A DNA stretch of 64,000 nt from contig VFFE01007854.1 of assembly GCA_008921705.1 (NCBI GenBank), positions 1,181,214 to 1,245,213 on the forward strand, given 5' to 3'. The notes under the pieces are model-generated. The model ran no database searches. It saw nothing but the letters and a program-made list of their open reading frames with translations, and was not told the origin of the DNA. This document shows, piece by piece, positions 24,801-37,300 of the stretch; the stretch's first letter is position 1; each line of letters starts with the position of its first letter. The position numbers and the translations under genes were made by a program. Source of the stretch: Burhinus oedicnemus. Lineage: Eukaryota; Chordata; Aves; Charadriiformes; Burhinidae.

Positions 24801-27800
24801 TGACCAGGACAATGCCCCTTCTGTATATTCAGCATGGTTTCTGTAATGCTTGTCTGTTAAATTTGTGCTTTCCAGTGCAATTAGGTACTACAAAGAGAGT
24901 ACAGCATTCAGTCACAAGCTGCTAATAGCTGCTGATTCTTCCTTCCCCAGAAATAAACATTAAAGAGGAGATATCATCAGGCTCGTGCTGAGATTTAGAA
25001 GTCCTCTATGTAGGTACAGGAAGAGAGAAACGGGAGGAAGAATAAGAGGGGCAATAAAGAACTAAAACAATCTCTTCAAAATTAGGGCTATTGAAAGGAA
25101 AAAGTTTCCCGGATCAGTCTTGGGAAGGCAAACTGTCCATCTGAACCTTTGTCCCTTTTTTTGCCACTGAAAAAAATTCTCCTGACGGGACATACCTTAT
25201 GATATTATTTGTCTGAATCTAGACCTTGTCCCTAGCTTATGGGAAAGCTTTATTTATTACAGATTGCCTGCTTTATGCTTTTTTTATAAAGAACAGTGTT
25301 TTTTCAAAAGGCTCGACTCCCCCTGATGTCCATGGGACATTTAACATTTGACTATAATGCAAGCAAAATTGGACCAATGCTGAGAAAAACGTCTCTCCCG
25401 TATGCCATAATGAAACCCCCCCTTGTGTTTATGTGCTTTTTAAAGTACGTTAAGTGATTATGATGGGGCAGACACTTTTAATATATAAATCTCTAGAAAA
25501 TGACAGAACATTTCAGAAGCCTCCTGAGTGGATAGGAATCCTAAAGCAACTGTTATTTCATATTTAATCCCATTCCCTTTCTCCCCAGAATTAGGCAATC
25601 CTGATTAGGCTTTACTTTTTAATAAAATAACAAATGCAAATAACAAATGCACGTACAGTAGCGCGCTCCGTATAAAATTTACATTAGAGCTTTTCTGAGA
25701 AAAGCTTTAATGCTGTGTTTGAAGTCATTTTATTTTTACAGAGTGCTGCTTGTTAAAAGTTGTAAATCCGTTTCTGTGTTGCCGAGGATGTGTCTAGCTC
25801 TCAGTTAAATGGAAATATATAATCCTCCTCATTCATTTGCTTTGCTTCAGCCGGTGGTGCTCTCTCTGGGCTCAGTCCTGGAAGGTGCTGGGTACTCCCC
25901 AGATACCTGTCAGGAAGACTGAACTACAACCAGACCTTCCTCCTTATCTAGGCGGTATTTCACTTTCCTGAACGAAAGCCAACTCTTTTCTCCTCCTGTC
26001 CGCTTTGTACATTCCTGCAAAAAGGAATAGAGAAATGTTGCAAACTTATGTTTCTATTCCTCCCACCTCCATCCACTCACCGAGCGGCAGAGCCGAAGCC
26101 GTGGGAGAAGCTGCATGCTGTGTGCATGGCACATTCCCCCCGGGTGAGGAGAAGACCATGAGGCAGACTGGGACTTGGAGGATCTCAGTCTTTTTCACAG
26201 CTGTTTCTCTCCCAGCCACTGGGCCAGTGGGTGTGCCTAAAATGACCCTGAAGTCTAGTATTTCAAACACATTTTAGGAGCTAGCTACTGCTGTGGGACT
26301 TCGGTGCCTAGCTACTTCAAAACCCAAAAACCGTGCCGGAAAATTAGTAACAACTTGAACCTCCCATTATTTGTGAAATTCTCCTGCAAAAATAGAGAAA
26401 TAACTAAAACAGAACAAAATCACAAGGGGAAGGTGACTCATTCTTTATTTGCCAAGCCACCGGAGATGCTGCAGGCCTCCCGCCATCACATATTTCAGCC
26501 TCATAGAGGTTTTACCTGTCCTGAAGGATGCCAGGCTGGTCCTGAGGCTTTGGGAAGGAGAACACACTGCACCGTTATCCACCTGTGGAGCCACGATCCT
26601 TAAAGGAATTTCCTCTGTGCTACTGAAAGGATCATCTCCTCTCCCAGTTGTATTTTGTCTGAAGTACAGGCAGGGTAAGGTGGTTTTTATCCTGAGACTT
26701 CTAGGTTAATGTGACAGATGCCAGAAGTCTGATTAGGCTCTTGTGTGAATTCCAAAAAAAACAAAACTCCTTTAAAACATGCCCTTCTTGCTCAATGGAA
26801 CCCAGCAACTTTGTTTCCCTCCTTCAGGTCTTTTTTTAAATGTAAATTAATTCAAGGTTATCACTTCCCTTCAGCATCCCCCACTTCACTGGAATTACTC
26901 TTAATTTACTTTGATGAAATGTACAATATTAGTCTTAATTAGAAGCCTTGGGGACAGACCTGTGTAGGCTCATGACACAGACACCTTGCACTTTTGTTGG
27001 AGCCTCTCTTCTTTTGTAATTCGGGATGCAGGAATTTGTCTTTCAGCAAATGATAGCCCTGGTATTTTCCAGCTTTATTGATCAGTCAAGTAGTCAATGA
27101 CTTCAGAGATTTCCTGATAGACTCTGACTTACACTTAACTGGCTCCTTAAATCAGCATTTGTTGTCAGAGGGAGGAAAAGCAATCCGAGTTAATTCGTTC
27201 ATATGACCAACCTATCGTACGCATGCCTTGGGTTTCAAGAAGTAGAAGTTAACAATTAACTAAAAGTTCAACAGACATGGCCATTGAGTGACGTAAAGAA
27301 TGAAACTGTCCCCAGAATCTGCTTTTTTCCCTCTCTTTGGGTATATTGCATGAAAAGAGGGAGGACGGGTCTGCTTGACAGCCTGCCTTTGCTGCCGTTC
27401 ATCAAAGCTGCTGATTTCTTTCCAGAAAACCCAAGTAGAAAACTGTTTTGCATTCAGTTTGATGGAGTGAAACGTCATAGTCTTCCATGATATTTGAAGA
27501 ACACAAAACCTAATATGGGGGTTGTTTTGTTTTATTTTATATACATGTAAATATATGTACCGATATTCATGTACATATATGTATCAATTTCAATTATATG
27601 ATATAATCAATGATACAATCAATGACACAATCAATGATATGTATCAATACGTATTAAAAGATGCGGAAAGAGGCAAAGTTGGTATGTGGGTGGCACCAAT
27701 GTTACTCGTACAACTGAACGATCCTCCATTTTTGGGGAAAACTAAAAACCCACAGTTGTTCCTCCCACCATTGCTCTTCAGCAAGCTAAAAAATTCAATA

Positions 27801-30800
27801 GGCTGCTCTCCCCCACTCCAGAAACCTAAAGAATGTTTAATTTGCTCCTTCTACACCTCTCCCTCCATAGCGAGCGCTCACGCAGCTATGAATGTCAAAC
27901 TCCAGATGTTTGAGATCTTGGCAGTCGTGTCCCCGCTCCTGAACCTCGCCATCAGCTGTAGCAAATGGCTGTTACTGAGAGCGGTTGTTGACCTAAACGT
28001 TTTCTGACAGCAGCTTCACCCTGCCCTGATGATTGGCATTTCCCAGAAAGCTGATGTGCCTGATGGGCTGTGTCAGTGTTTCACGTTTCAGATTCAGTAG
28101 CTGGTAAAATGAGTTCGGTCCTCACCGTGCATAATTCGGTAAATGCTGCATCAGCTTTAGCACGCTCTGCTTTTAATTTATGAGGAGAAGAGATACGTTT
28201 CGTGCGCACAGATTGATTGCTATTTTACTAGGTGATGTGTTTCAATCAGCAGGTGATATACGTCATTTACTATACTACACTGTTTCAGGTGTTGATATAT
28301 GATTCAAAGGGAGATATACTCAATGTAACAATATTTTCTAAAGCATTCCGACAAGCTTTTCATTCAGTAACATATCCAGTTTTTCCTTCTATTGTGTAGG
28401 TTTGTCAGGTGGGTTTTTAGGTTTGGGTTGGTTTTTTTTTTCTTAGATGTGTGATTTATGGATGTTTCTCCTCATTTAGACTGTACTTAAACCTTTTATA
28501 CCAACCTCATGCTGTTTTGCTTATTTATATATCAGAAATGTTTATGCATGTAAACTATCGCCACATGTAAACCTCTACGTAAAAAGCAAAGTTAGTAAAT
28601 TCAGAGAGACATGGACTAAGCATTCCAAAATGCTTATAACAGTGGGACTCTGACTGTAGGTGGGATCTTAGGACGTTGCTCTGGATTCATAACCTGCTTC
28701 ACATGCTCTCTGCTTTTCTTGTCATGACTTACGACTTTCTCATTTTCTTTATGTGAATATAAGTAGAGAAATACTTGTTCTAAGTTTTGTGGACTCAAGA
28801 AAGTCCATATATATTTACAAAAAGCTCACAGTCCTGAGGTGTACATTTAGGAAATGTCTTCCTTTCCATTTGTGCTGGAGCGAGATTTTCTGAATTTCCA
28901 AGCTGACAACGGTTCTACCACTCGCAAACAAATGCTGTTGGAAAAAAAGCATATTTTTTCTCCTTGTAAAAAATGGGCCACATTCCTCAAAACGTATCGG
29001 TATGCAGTTGGTAGTAGGCAATAGATAAATGTTTTCTCTGAAGAAAGATGAAACATCAGATTAAGCTGTAGCTTCACGTAACGTGTTGCAGCTAGAGGTT
29101 CAAATGAGATTCAGGCAACTTCAGTTCTGCCCTTTGTCATTCTGGAGTGGATGCTCTGAGATAGAGACATTTGACTTGAATCATGAGGTTTATCAACCTA
29201 ACTGTGCACCAGCACTCTAACTTTACAAAACACTTCACAGACAATATTTAGTCCTTAAAAGAACTTCCTTAAAAACTGAGAATGTCAGTATTCCACACAA
29301 TCGTTAAAGACTGCATGACATTCTCAAGCGAAGCAGAGATTTAGTCCAGAAATAAGAACAAAGTTTTGTCTCACCTTTGTGTGCTTCAATTCTGAACTCC
29401 AATCCTTCAAATAACTGCTGCAATTCAGAATATTCTTTAATGTTTTTGCCGTGAATGATTTTGCTAGTGCATTCAGGGCACTTAAACTACGTTTCTCCTC
29501 TGAACTGCTCTCTGGAGAAGGCTTTCTCACCCCAGTAAGTATAAAGAGAGCCAAAGTATACAAATCTCCTAACTTAGGTACCTACGCCATAAATACCCTC
29601 TGAGGGACTCTTGCTACAGAATGTAGCATTAAGACGTGTAGCGATACCTAGAAGAATTACTAAAGCGTTGTCACAGGCAGGCAGCTGCGTGTCATTTTTC
29701 TGTCGCTGAGCACCTTTACGGCGTTAAAAATATTCTAAGTGCTCAAACTGTGTGCAAAGTAAATCCATTTTAAACCAAGCCAGGTAAAGTATAGACAGTA
29801 AAATGTTTCGTTTGTTTTTTCCTTTTCTTATTTTCCCCACACCAGAAAATCATCATTTGTGAGACTGTAAAATGTCGGAACAATAAGAGCAATTTTATAA
29901 AATGTTTTAACAGTTTGAAAAATGTTCTGCTTGGAGGATGAGGAGCATATATACATATATAAGGGCTGTTGGGGTCTTTTTCTTTTTCACACTGCTTTTC
30001 TGACTCACAAAATGCTTTAGTTCATTGACTTTATTAAAAGAAAATTGTGTGTCTGTGTTTCTGATCCAGTGATTGGCTGAACTTACCTCTTGAGAACTGT
30101 GGGAGAGAAGAAATTCTTATGCTTTGTTTTTGCAATGCCATCTCTGGAGGTAGATCCAGATTATTGATATCAAGGGACCCACCTAAAGCTTATTGAAATT
30201 AATAGGAAGACTGACCGTGGTGATAATGATACGTGCTACTAGCCACAATTTTGGAAAATTCCTAAGCAACAGCTTTATACTACAATGGGATTTGAGTAAA
30301 TTCTTAAGCGCTTTGCTGTGCTGAGATTACATCCCGGAACTGGGGCTTATATTCCTGCATTTATCCAACATGGGGTGTGTATATGTTTGCAGGTGTGCGT
30401 ACATGTGTCCAAATGAGGCATACACGTGGAGCTCCTATGCCTTTATTACCAAGAGCAGGTATCCAAAAATCCATCACTCAGATAAGATAACACAGAACTG
30501 CAAAAACTCACTGGTTTCTCCAGCTGCATCTTCCCCTCTTTCTCAGGGAGACAGTTGTGTTGTTACATTTGCCAGGCTGTCTCTGGTTATTTCTCCAGTG
30601 TGGGGAGATCCTGACACCAGCCATCAATATATCACACCCAAGTTATGTTGTGCAGAACACTCAGGTGTGATTTTTCAAGCTATATAGTTCTGTGTTCTGC
30701 ATAAGACCCGTTATATGACAGTAATGTCTGTAGCAGATTTACATCATGAGGTGGACAGAATTACAAGAATCAAATTATTTTTATGCCTAATTTGCTAATT

Positions 30801-31770
30801 TTAAAGCTTGCTTGTGTTTGCTTCACACCCCGAAGTCTCATGGAGATATGAAGTGATCTGCTCTCTTGTTATCCAAATGGAATATCCAAAAATCCCCTAT
30901 CCACAAGAATTAATTTGCGCTCAAAAGTTTTTGCCATGCCATAGCAGCACGTAAGCCATGAAGTAAGGACTTTAAAAATAAGGGAGAAATCATGTTGGTA
31001 GGTTTTGGCAATGGAAGATTTTTGGTAAACATTGAATTACAAAAGGCTGCCGGTGCCTACGGGTCGGAGAGGCCAACACATGTCACTCTTAAGCAAAACT
31101 AGAACAAAAAGCCTGAGAAGCTGAGACCAAAGGTTGCTTTGGAAGATCTGTTTCATGTGAGTTTGTTATGTTGTTTGGGAACTGCAAAACCCTCGACAGT
31201 GATAATAAGGATAAAAATGTTATGTTACTCTGGAGAGTGTTTTGAGGTAGCGTTACTTCTGAGTTTATTTTGTGCTGCAGTTATATACTGTATTTGTAGT
31301 GGGGGTTTTTTTGTGGTTGCTCTGTGCTAAATTACTGCAGTACAAAAGTTTCCTGTCTCACTTCTCTCTGCTTCCTCCTCATCTTTCAAAAAATGCTACT
31401 TCAATAACTAGCTGAAGATAACTTGCTGAAGAGTCCTGTGTCTGTTTCTCAATCATTTTGCACTTAACGGCTTTTGTTTTATGGTTCAAAATAAGCAAAT
31501 CCTTACTTGCTGGAACATAACTGTTTCCAGTGGCTGTGGCACCACATTAATCCTGAATTATTTTTCTGAAATATTAGCTGTGCAAGAAACTACACTTAAA
31601 TAAAACAGCATTTGCCTGGAAATTATGTGAAACCGTAAGAGGATAGGAGTTTATTTTAGAGATGGATAGGAAAGATAGACAGACCCAAATAGTTATCTAC
31701 GCATGTCCAGATGGTACACTTTAGTGATCTGAGCTTAGAAATGTATGAGAAAAACATGTGATTTCTAATC
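21821..31770. other. Unique DNA, no gene seen
   Basis: About 10 kb without a recognisable gene. A GC-richer patch at 22440-22860 has overlapping frames on both strands but no family resemblance. The longest non-repeat frame of the window (161 codons, 27522-28007 plus) starts in low-complexity AT-rich DNA and is not called as a gene. A weak MIR-like trace lies near 29215-29275. No splice-bounded coding exon could be defended. Confidence 0.5.
27605..27640 (+). repeat. Short tandem repeat, 12-nt unit x3
   Basis: Three consecutive near-identical units, AATCAATGATAC, AATCAATGACAC and AATCAATGATAT, lie inside a longer AT-rich, ATGTATC-rich tract (about 27540-27660). The repeat is in phase with a chance open frame (NDTINDTIND). 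Confidence 0.8.
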
Positions 31771-31773
31771 TTG

Positions 31774-31848
31774 GGTCTGACACCACTTCCCTCTGTGGCC
31801 TAAGGCAAACCACTTAACTTCTCCATGCCTCAGTTCACCATTTGCCTC
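31774..31848 (+). repeat. MIR-like SINE core relic
   Basis: Contains CTCTGTGGCCTAAGGCAAAC, then CACTTAACTTCTCCATGCCT and CAGTTCACCATTTGCC. This follows the MIR core (TGTGACCTTGGGCAAGTCAC, TTAACCTCTCTGAGCCTCAG) closely. It is about 75 nt, plus orientation. Flanks fade into unique DNA. Confidence 0.75.
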
Positions 31849-32689
31849 TAACTTTCAGTCTATAACAGCAGCTGTTTTCACTTTCTTTGGTAATTAGGCA
31901 AGCAATCTCTTGCTTGAGGCCTGGCATTAAAAACTACCCCCCTGCTTAAAGAATAGAGATTTTTTATATTGGTCACACTCATTTTTTCCTGGTTTCCAAT
32001 ACTTCTTAAAGGTTTCTTTTGACATATCCTGCACGTGATAAAGCAATCGAGATATTTAGGTTCCTGTAGAGGTAATAGCTGAGCAGCCCACACTTACCGG
32101 TGCAGTACATCCGCTGTTCCTCCAGCCCCACATGGAGTGAGGAAACACAGGTGAGGACTTCAGGTACATCATCATGACTTGCCATCTATGATGCCAGCCA
32201 TTGGACACTGTGGTTGTATCTACACAACTGAATAAAACAGGCCAGGGACCATTTTCTGCTGCCAAGACCTAGTACATGCATCATACTCATAAAATACATA
32301 TTTTTCGCCCCCCAAACAGAGTGGTTTTATCCAAACCATCAGTCCCTTTCATATACTGTCCCTGTCATATACTCTCCCTTCTGCTACTGCGAGAGGGAGA
32401 GGTTTAATTGGGATAGGGTTAATTGACACAGGACAAAATCACATGAGGCAGAAATCTGTAGGTTGCATGAGGACTGAAGACCTTTCTCAAGCCATAGACC
32501 TGTTTTATTTGCCTGGATGGATATCGACATGTCCCAGAGAAGTATCCTGACTGCTAGGTGAGGAATAAGTTTAAGAGATAAAGCCTTTTAAATGTTATAA
32601 TACACTCTCTATAAGCAATTGAGACACTTGCAGTTCTGACAAAAGTAATAATACCTAAGAGGCTACTCTTTAGCAGTGACTCTCAAAAC

Positions 32690-32850
32690 ATACAGGTAAT
32701 AAAGTATCATCATCTCCACTTTACGAATGGGAAACTACAACCAAAAGAGATGAAATAACTTATCCAAAGTCATTCAGCACACTTATGAGCGGGACAGGTT
32801 TCAGACTTGAGGGTCCCAAGACCTGTTGGGTGTTCTGTGCTGTGGGAAAC
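32690..32850 (-). repeat. MIR-like SINE relic
   Basis: The plus strand reads ATCTCCACTTTACGAATGGG, AAACTACAACCAAAAGAGAT, AACTTATCCAAAGTCATTCA, then GGGACAGGTTTCAGACTTGA and a GTGCTGTG ending. This is the reversed MIR order: CCCATTTTACAGATG, AAACTGAGGC, GACTTGCCCAAGGTCAC, and so on. It is opposite in orientation to the MIR core 0.9 kb upstream. Confidence 0.75.
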
Positions 32851-33139
32851 AGGGCTTCCCAAAACCAAACGGTGGCTAGATTTTATTTAGGCATTTATAT
32901 TGTGCAACATTTTTACTAGATTAACTCTGATTAAAATAGTTTTAGAATGAACCAGCAAGTCCCAGGATGATTAGTGAGTGGTCTCAGTTACTCAGGAAGC
33001 TTTTCCCAGACCTAAGTTTCCTCAGATGTTCACACTGCTCCTCTGATTGGGAAGTAAAATTCTTCCTTTTGAGATATGAGAGCAGTGCCTCATATCTCGA
33101 TAGTGTCTCATTCAATGGCATTACCTATTTAATAAACAT

Positions 33140-33362
33140 TTGAGTAGCATTTATTTTTGTGGCCGTATCAACTTACAGCCTTGTCATTGACTAGTATATC
33201 CAACAAAATCCTTCTTCTCCCTGGTCATTTCCAACTGAACACTGCATTTATGAAAGAATTTTTGTTATTGGTCCCCAGACGCATGCACTTTCCCTCAGTA
33301 CTGTTGAATCTCATCCTACTTCTATTACTCCAGTTTTCAGACTCATCCAGTTGCTCCTTGCA
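33140..33362 (-). mobile_element. Ancestral CR1 relic, part 1
   Basis: The words GGTCATTTCCAACTGAACAC, CTGTTGAATCTCATCCTACT and CAGACTCATCCAGTTGCTCC follow the reversed coding strand of old CR1/L3 elements around the positions encoding the sequence just after the FADD motif. Divergence is strong. The similarity stops at 33363, where a younger CR1 tail begins, and seems to resume after it. Confidence 0.5.
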
Positions 33363-33363
33363 G

Positions 33364-33825
33364 ATCATAGAACCATAGAATGGTTTATGTTGGAAGGGAT
33401 CTTAAAGATCATCTAGTTCCAACCCCCCTGCCATGGGCAGGGACACCTCCCACTAGACCAGGTTGATCAAAGCCCCATCCAACCTGGCCTTGAACACCTC
33501 CAGGGATGGGGCCTCCACAACTTTTCCGGGCAGCCTGTTCCAGTGCCTCACCACCCTCATAGTGAAAAATTTCTCCCTGACATCTGATCTAAATCTGCTG
33601 TCATTGTCAGCTCATGTTGAGCTTGTCATCAACCAACACCGCCAACTCCCTCTCCTCAGGGCTGCTCTCAATCCATTTTCCACCCAGCCTGTATTTGTGC
33701 TTGGGATTGTCCTGACCCATGTGCAGGACCTTGCACTTGGCCTTGCTGAACTTCATGAGGTTCACACAGACCCACCTCTCAAAGCCTGTCCAGGTCCCTC
33801 TGAATGGCATCCCTTCCCTCCAGAT
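33364..33825 (-). mobile_element. CR1 LINE 3' end with an internal deletion
   Basis: A minus-strand CR1. The plus strand starts with ATCATAGAACCATAGAATGG (tail), then TTGGAAGGGATCTTAAAGAT and TGCCATGGGCAGGGACACCT, a 3' UTR unlike that of the copies at 4.4, 12.9 and 19.2 kb. ORF2 in reverse covers [18 protein letters not shown] codons, then jumps near 33600-33605 directly to LNMS and upstream residues ([32 protein letters not shown]). About 420 nt of ORF2, present at this place in the inner CR1, is missing. The 5' boundary is uncertain because the flank is itself CR1-like. Confidence 0.85.
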
Positions 33826-34370
33826 GCTCTGAACCTCTCTGTATCATCAACAAGCTTTATTAACGTACTCTCACTTTCTATGCCAGTATTGCTAGTGAAA
33901 GTATTAAGTAATATTGCTCCCAAGACTCCTCTTTCAGCCTTCCTTCAGGCTGAAAACTTCCAGTCTCAGCAGTACTTGTTGCAGTCTGTTGGCTACCTGG
34001 TCTGTGGGCAACCCCACAGTTCTCTGTCCTCTTCACAGTTTAACATTTTCCTGGTTTGTACTTCAGCTTTAACTTTTATACACTGTTGCTGAAGTTCACG
34101 CTCCTTTGTTGAGGAAATCAGTGTGGGGGTTTTTGTTGGTTTTGTTTGGTTTTGTTTTTTTTTTTTATAAATGAAAATCAATCAAATTACTCCAGCAAGA
34201 TCTACCTTTGGCATCCCAGACTGTGTTTTATTCATTTTTCTGAATATTTTTAATTTTTCTTTTCCTTTGAGATTTGTTTCAAAGCTTTTATACTGTTCAG
34301 GTAGGACTAACAAGTCTGTAGTGAGTTGGATCATTTTCCTTTCTACTTTCTGAAAATAATCCCTACAGCT
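33826..34370 (-). mobile_element. Ancestral CR1 relic, part 2
   Basis: The words CTGTATCATCAACAAGCTTT, AAAGTATTAAGTAATATTGC and CCCAAGACTCC follow the reversed FADD-proximal coding strand of old CR1/L3 (the segment normally reading as GTGTCATCTGCAAA onward). Later, TTTGTTTCAAAGCTTTTATA and CTAACAAGTCTGTAGTGAG resemble the region upstream in the reverse transcriptase. It is probably the other half of the element at 33140-33362. The right limit is vague. Confidence 0.4.
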
Positions 34371-37300
34371 TCGACTACCTGTACCTTAGAGATCTAGCGC
34401 CACTGGCTCTGCAACTTCTTGTTGTTTTGTAATTCAGGCACATCGGGTCACCCTGACTTCTTTTCAACCCTCCAAGTTCTGCTTCTTAATAATTTCCATT
34501 TCCTTACCTTGGTGTGTATTAGTCATCCTGCCTTTGCTACCGTGTTCTGCATCGCTGTTCTTATCAGCCACTTCAGCACTAGTAAATAAAGCAGGACCTT
34601 GGCACAAGCTCAGAGACTGACAAATAACCGTCCATGCCATTTAATTGTAAGGATAAAATTGACTGGGTTTGACCCATGCAAACTGGTACTGACAGATGAT
34701 GCCCCATGTCCAGGTCAGGGACAGATCCAAGTAAGAAATCTGAAGTGACCATCCTGCTTTGGGAGATGTAGAGAGTTTAATCATATCAATACTAGTGCTT
34801 GCTCCACCCACGTGCAAGATTTTATGTTCATTTTATTCATTAGCATAGCTGTATCCATTGAAAACAAGGCACAATATTAATTTAGAGCAGTTCATTATTT
34901 TTCCTCCCTCCACTACTGATTTGTACTTTGCAGTGAAAAAAATGAAGACTGAGGTACTCAATAACTCACTAAGTTTGGTACAGTCCTCAAAACAGGGTGA
35001 AATGAAACAGGACTAGAAATGCAGAGAGTGGATTTCTATATGCCTTTATAGATTTCTTTGTCAAGCCTCTGGCTTGTAAGCGCCTCCCTGCTTGAGTCTT
35101 TTTTTTATTCTCTCCATATTGTGATTTTATCTATTTTCTTTTCTCTTTTGGACAACAGGTTATTTAACTTCTCCCTACCCTTTACCCTCCCCGTTCTGTT
35201 GTCTCTGTTGTCTTTTTATAGCTTTGTTTGGCTGATTTGGGTTTGCATGATTTCTCACTCTAATAACCTCTTCCCGTAAGGGTGACAGGGAAGGTGCCAT
35301 GGAGGGTGGAAAACTCCTTCTTCTTTGTTGTTGTCTCCTGCGTGATCTGACAGGCTGGGAGAGGAACACAAAAGTGGGAGGGATGGAAATGGGAGGCACC
35401 GGAGCTGCCAGAATTCCCCCCTTTTAACATTTCTGCCAGGTTTTCTAGAAATGACAGGTTCTTCCACCCTTTTGTTCGAGCCTTTCAAGGGAGAGGGTGG
35501 GACTGAGTGGCAGTAGCATGAAAGGGTGGCTGGAGAAAGAAAGCAGGCATAGGTTGATGTGACAATTTGGGTTTGCAAAGGCTTCACCTTGGGTGAGTTT
35601 CTTTTTGCACGATCCAGACTGGCTGTGGTTTGGCTGTAGGTGCCGTTTAATTCAGAATGGCTTGCTCTAGCGGGGTGAGAGGAGGGCTCATATGGCTGCT
35701 CTGGTTTATGGTCTATTTAATCTCAGCAAGGGGGAAAATACTCCAAGAAAGGACAAAAAGGAATGAAAATAAGACTAATGTTCGGTCTTCTGTGGCTAAG
35801 AAGATTCTGAGCTATTACAACATCAAATAACAGAGCCAAGCCCTGTCACTGTTTTCTCTCTTTATTTTCTGCCAAGCACAGAGCAGCTAGGGACAAATGG
35901 CCTGTTCTACTCGTTTATAGCAGCTTTGTTTCACCTTCACACTGAAAAAAAACACCAAAGCAGAGCATTGATTTCCTCCATTTTACCGCACATCTTTGCT
36001 CATTTGCTGTCTTCGTTGCTCCTCTCCCTCCATCCACCTGCTCATATGTCACTTGTTTTAATATTCCAGTTTCTTACCCCAAGTGTTAAAACTCTTCCCA
36101 CCACCCTCACGGTGCTGCTCTGAAGATGTTTTTGCCATAGTTTTTCATCACATTTTTTTCTTTGGATGATGCCAAAAAATATTGTGGCTTGGGAGAGCTG
36201 CCCACTTGTCAAACTGGTTACCATGCCTTGTTTTCCAGGAGACCGAGCTTGTACGCCTCTCCCAGTTAGAGGGTCTGTTTTCAAAATTACATTAAACCCC
36301 AGTATTCCTAGTTAGGAGCAACCTATATCACCTTTAAGATTACAAAAAATGACCCATGTGGGGTCAAGGTTGCTTAAGATGAAGACTTTATTCTGGATTT
36401 GTAACACCAAAAGGCTTTTTTTCCTATGTTACCATCTCAAATCTGTTGCCACAGCTCAACTGTGAGGGATAATGTCATTTCATTATATTCCTCTCTTCTT
36501 TTGTTTTTGTTTTATGGCAGGTAATTATTTGGGATTCCAGTTTATTACAGCAGAGACCAAGCAGTCATCAGTAAGTCTGTCAGGCCTGGTTCTGGTTGGG
36601 CTCCTGAGAATCGCTTCTGCCTCTCTCTCCGTTGCTGCTCCTCTCTGACACTTAGTGGCTCTTCACAATCATGTTTCTAATTTATTTTCAGGGGCTCTCT
36701 CTGTAGGTTCCTCCTTCAAAATTTGGACTTGGTTCATTTCCTGGCACTGTCCTTCAGGGTCTGGAGAGGGAGTGCTGATGGCTCAAGTAGTTCATGGGAG
36801 CAAGGAGAAATGGCCCTCCCGAAACCTCAGAGTACCACTCTGCATGACGCCTTCACCCCATAGGCATCAAAGCTGGTGGTGATATGGGTTCAGCGTGCCC
36901 TTTTACTGGTGGCTTTGCAGGCATCTAAAAGATCTGCTCTGCCTTCTGCTGCAGGTAGAAAGAAACCAGGAAAAACTATGCTTTTTTTGAAAAACAACCT
37001 TTCACTGCAGGTTTTAAACGCTGAGTTTATAAGAACAAACTATGGATCTGTGAGATCTCAAATACTTTATTAGAAACACTCTAAATATAACTTTATTTTT
37101 TGCCAGACATTTTAATAAGTATATTTGGGTGCTTCATTCCACTTTTGAACCTATAATTCCCTAATGTTTTGAAGTCCTTTTTATGAAACTGCAGACCATC
37201 CCAATTATAGACATTTCTGTAATACATTGCTTGTTAAATACAGCTCTAATTCTGCCTGTGACTTAACTTGACATTAGACTCCTCAAAAACACAACCTCAT

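Noticed and set aside
33463..34092. A 209-codon plus-strand open frame
   Set aside because: It is antisense to the minus-strand CR1 copies at 33.1-34.4 kb; the true coding sense is CR1 ORF2 on the other strand.
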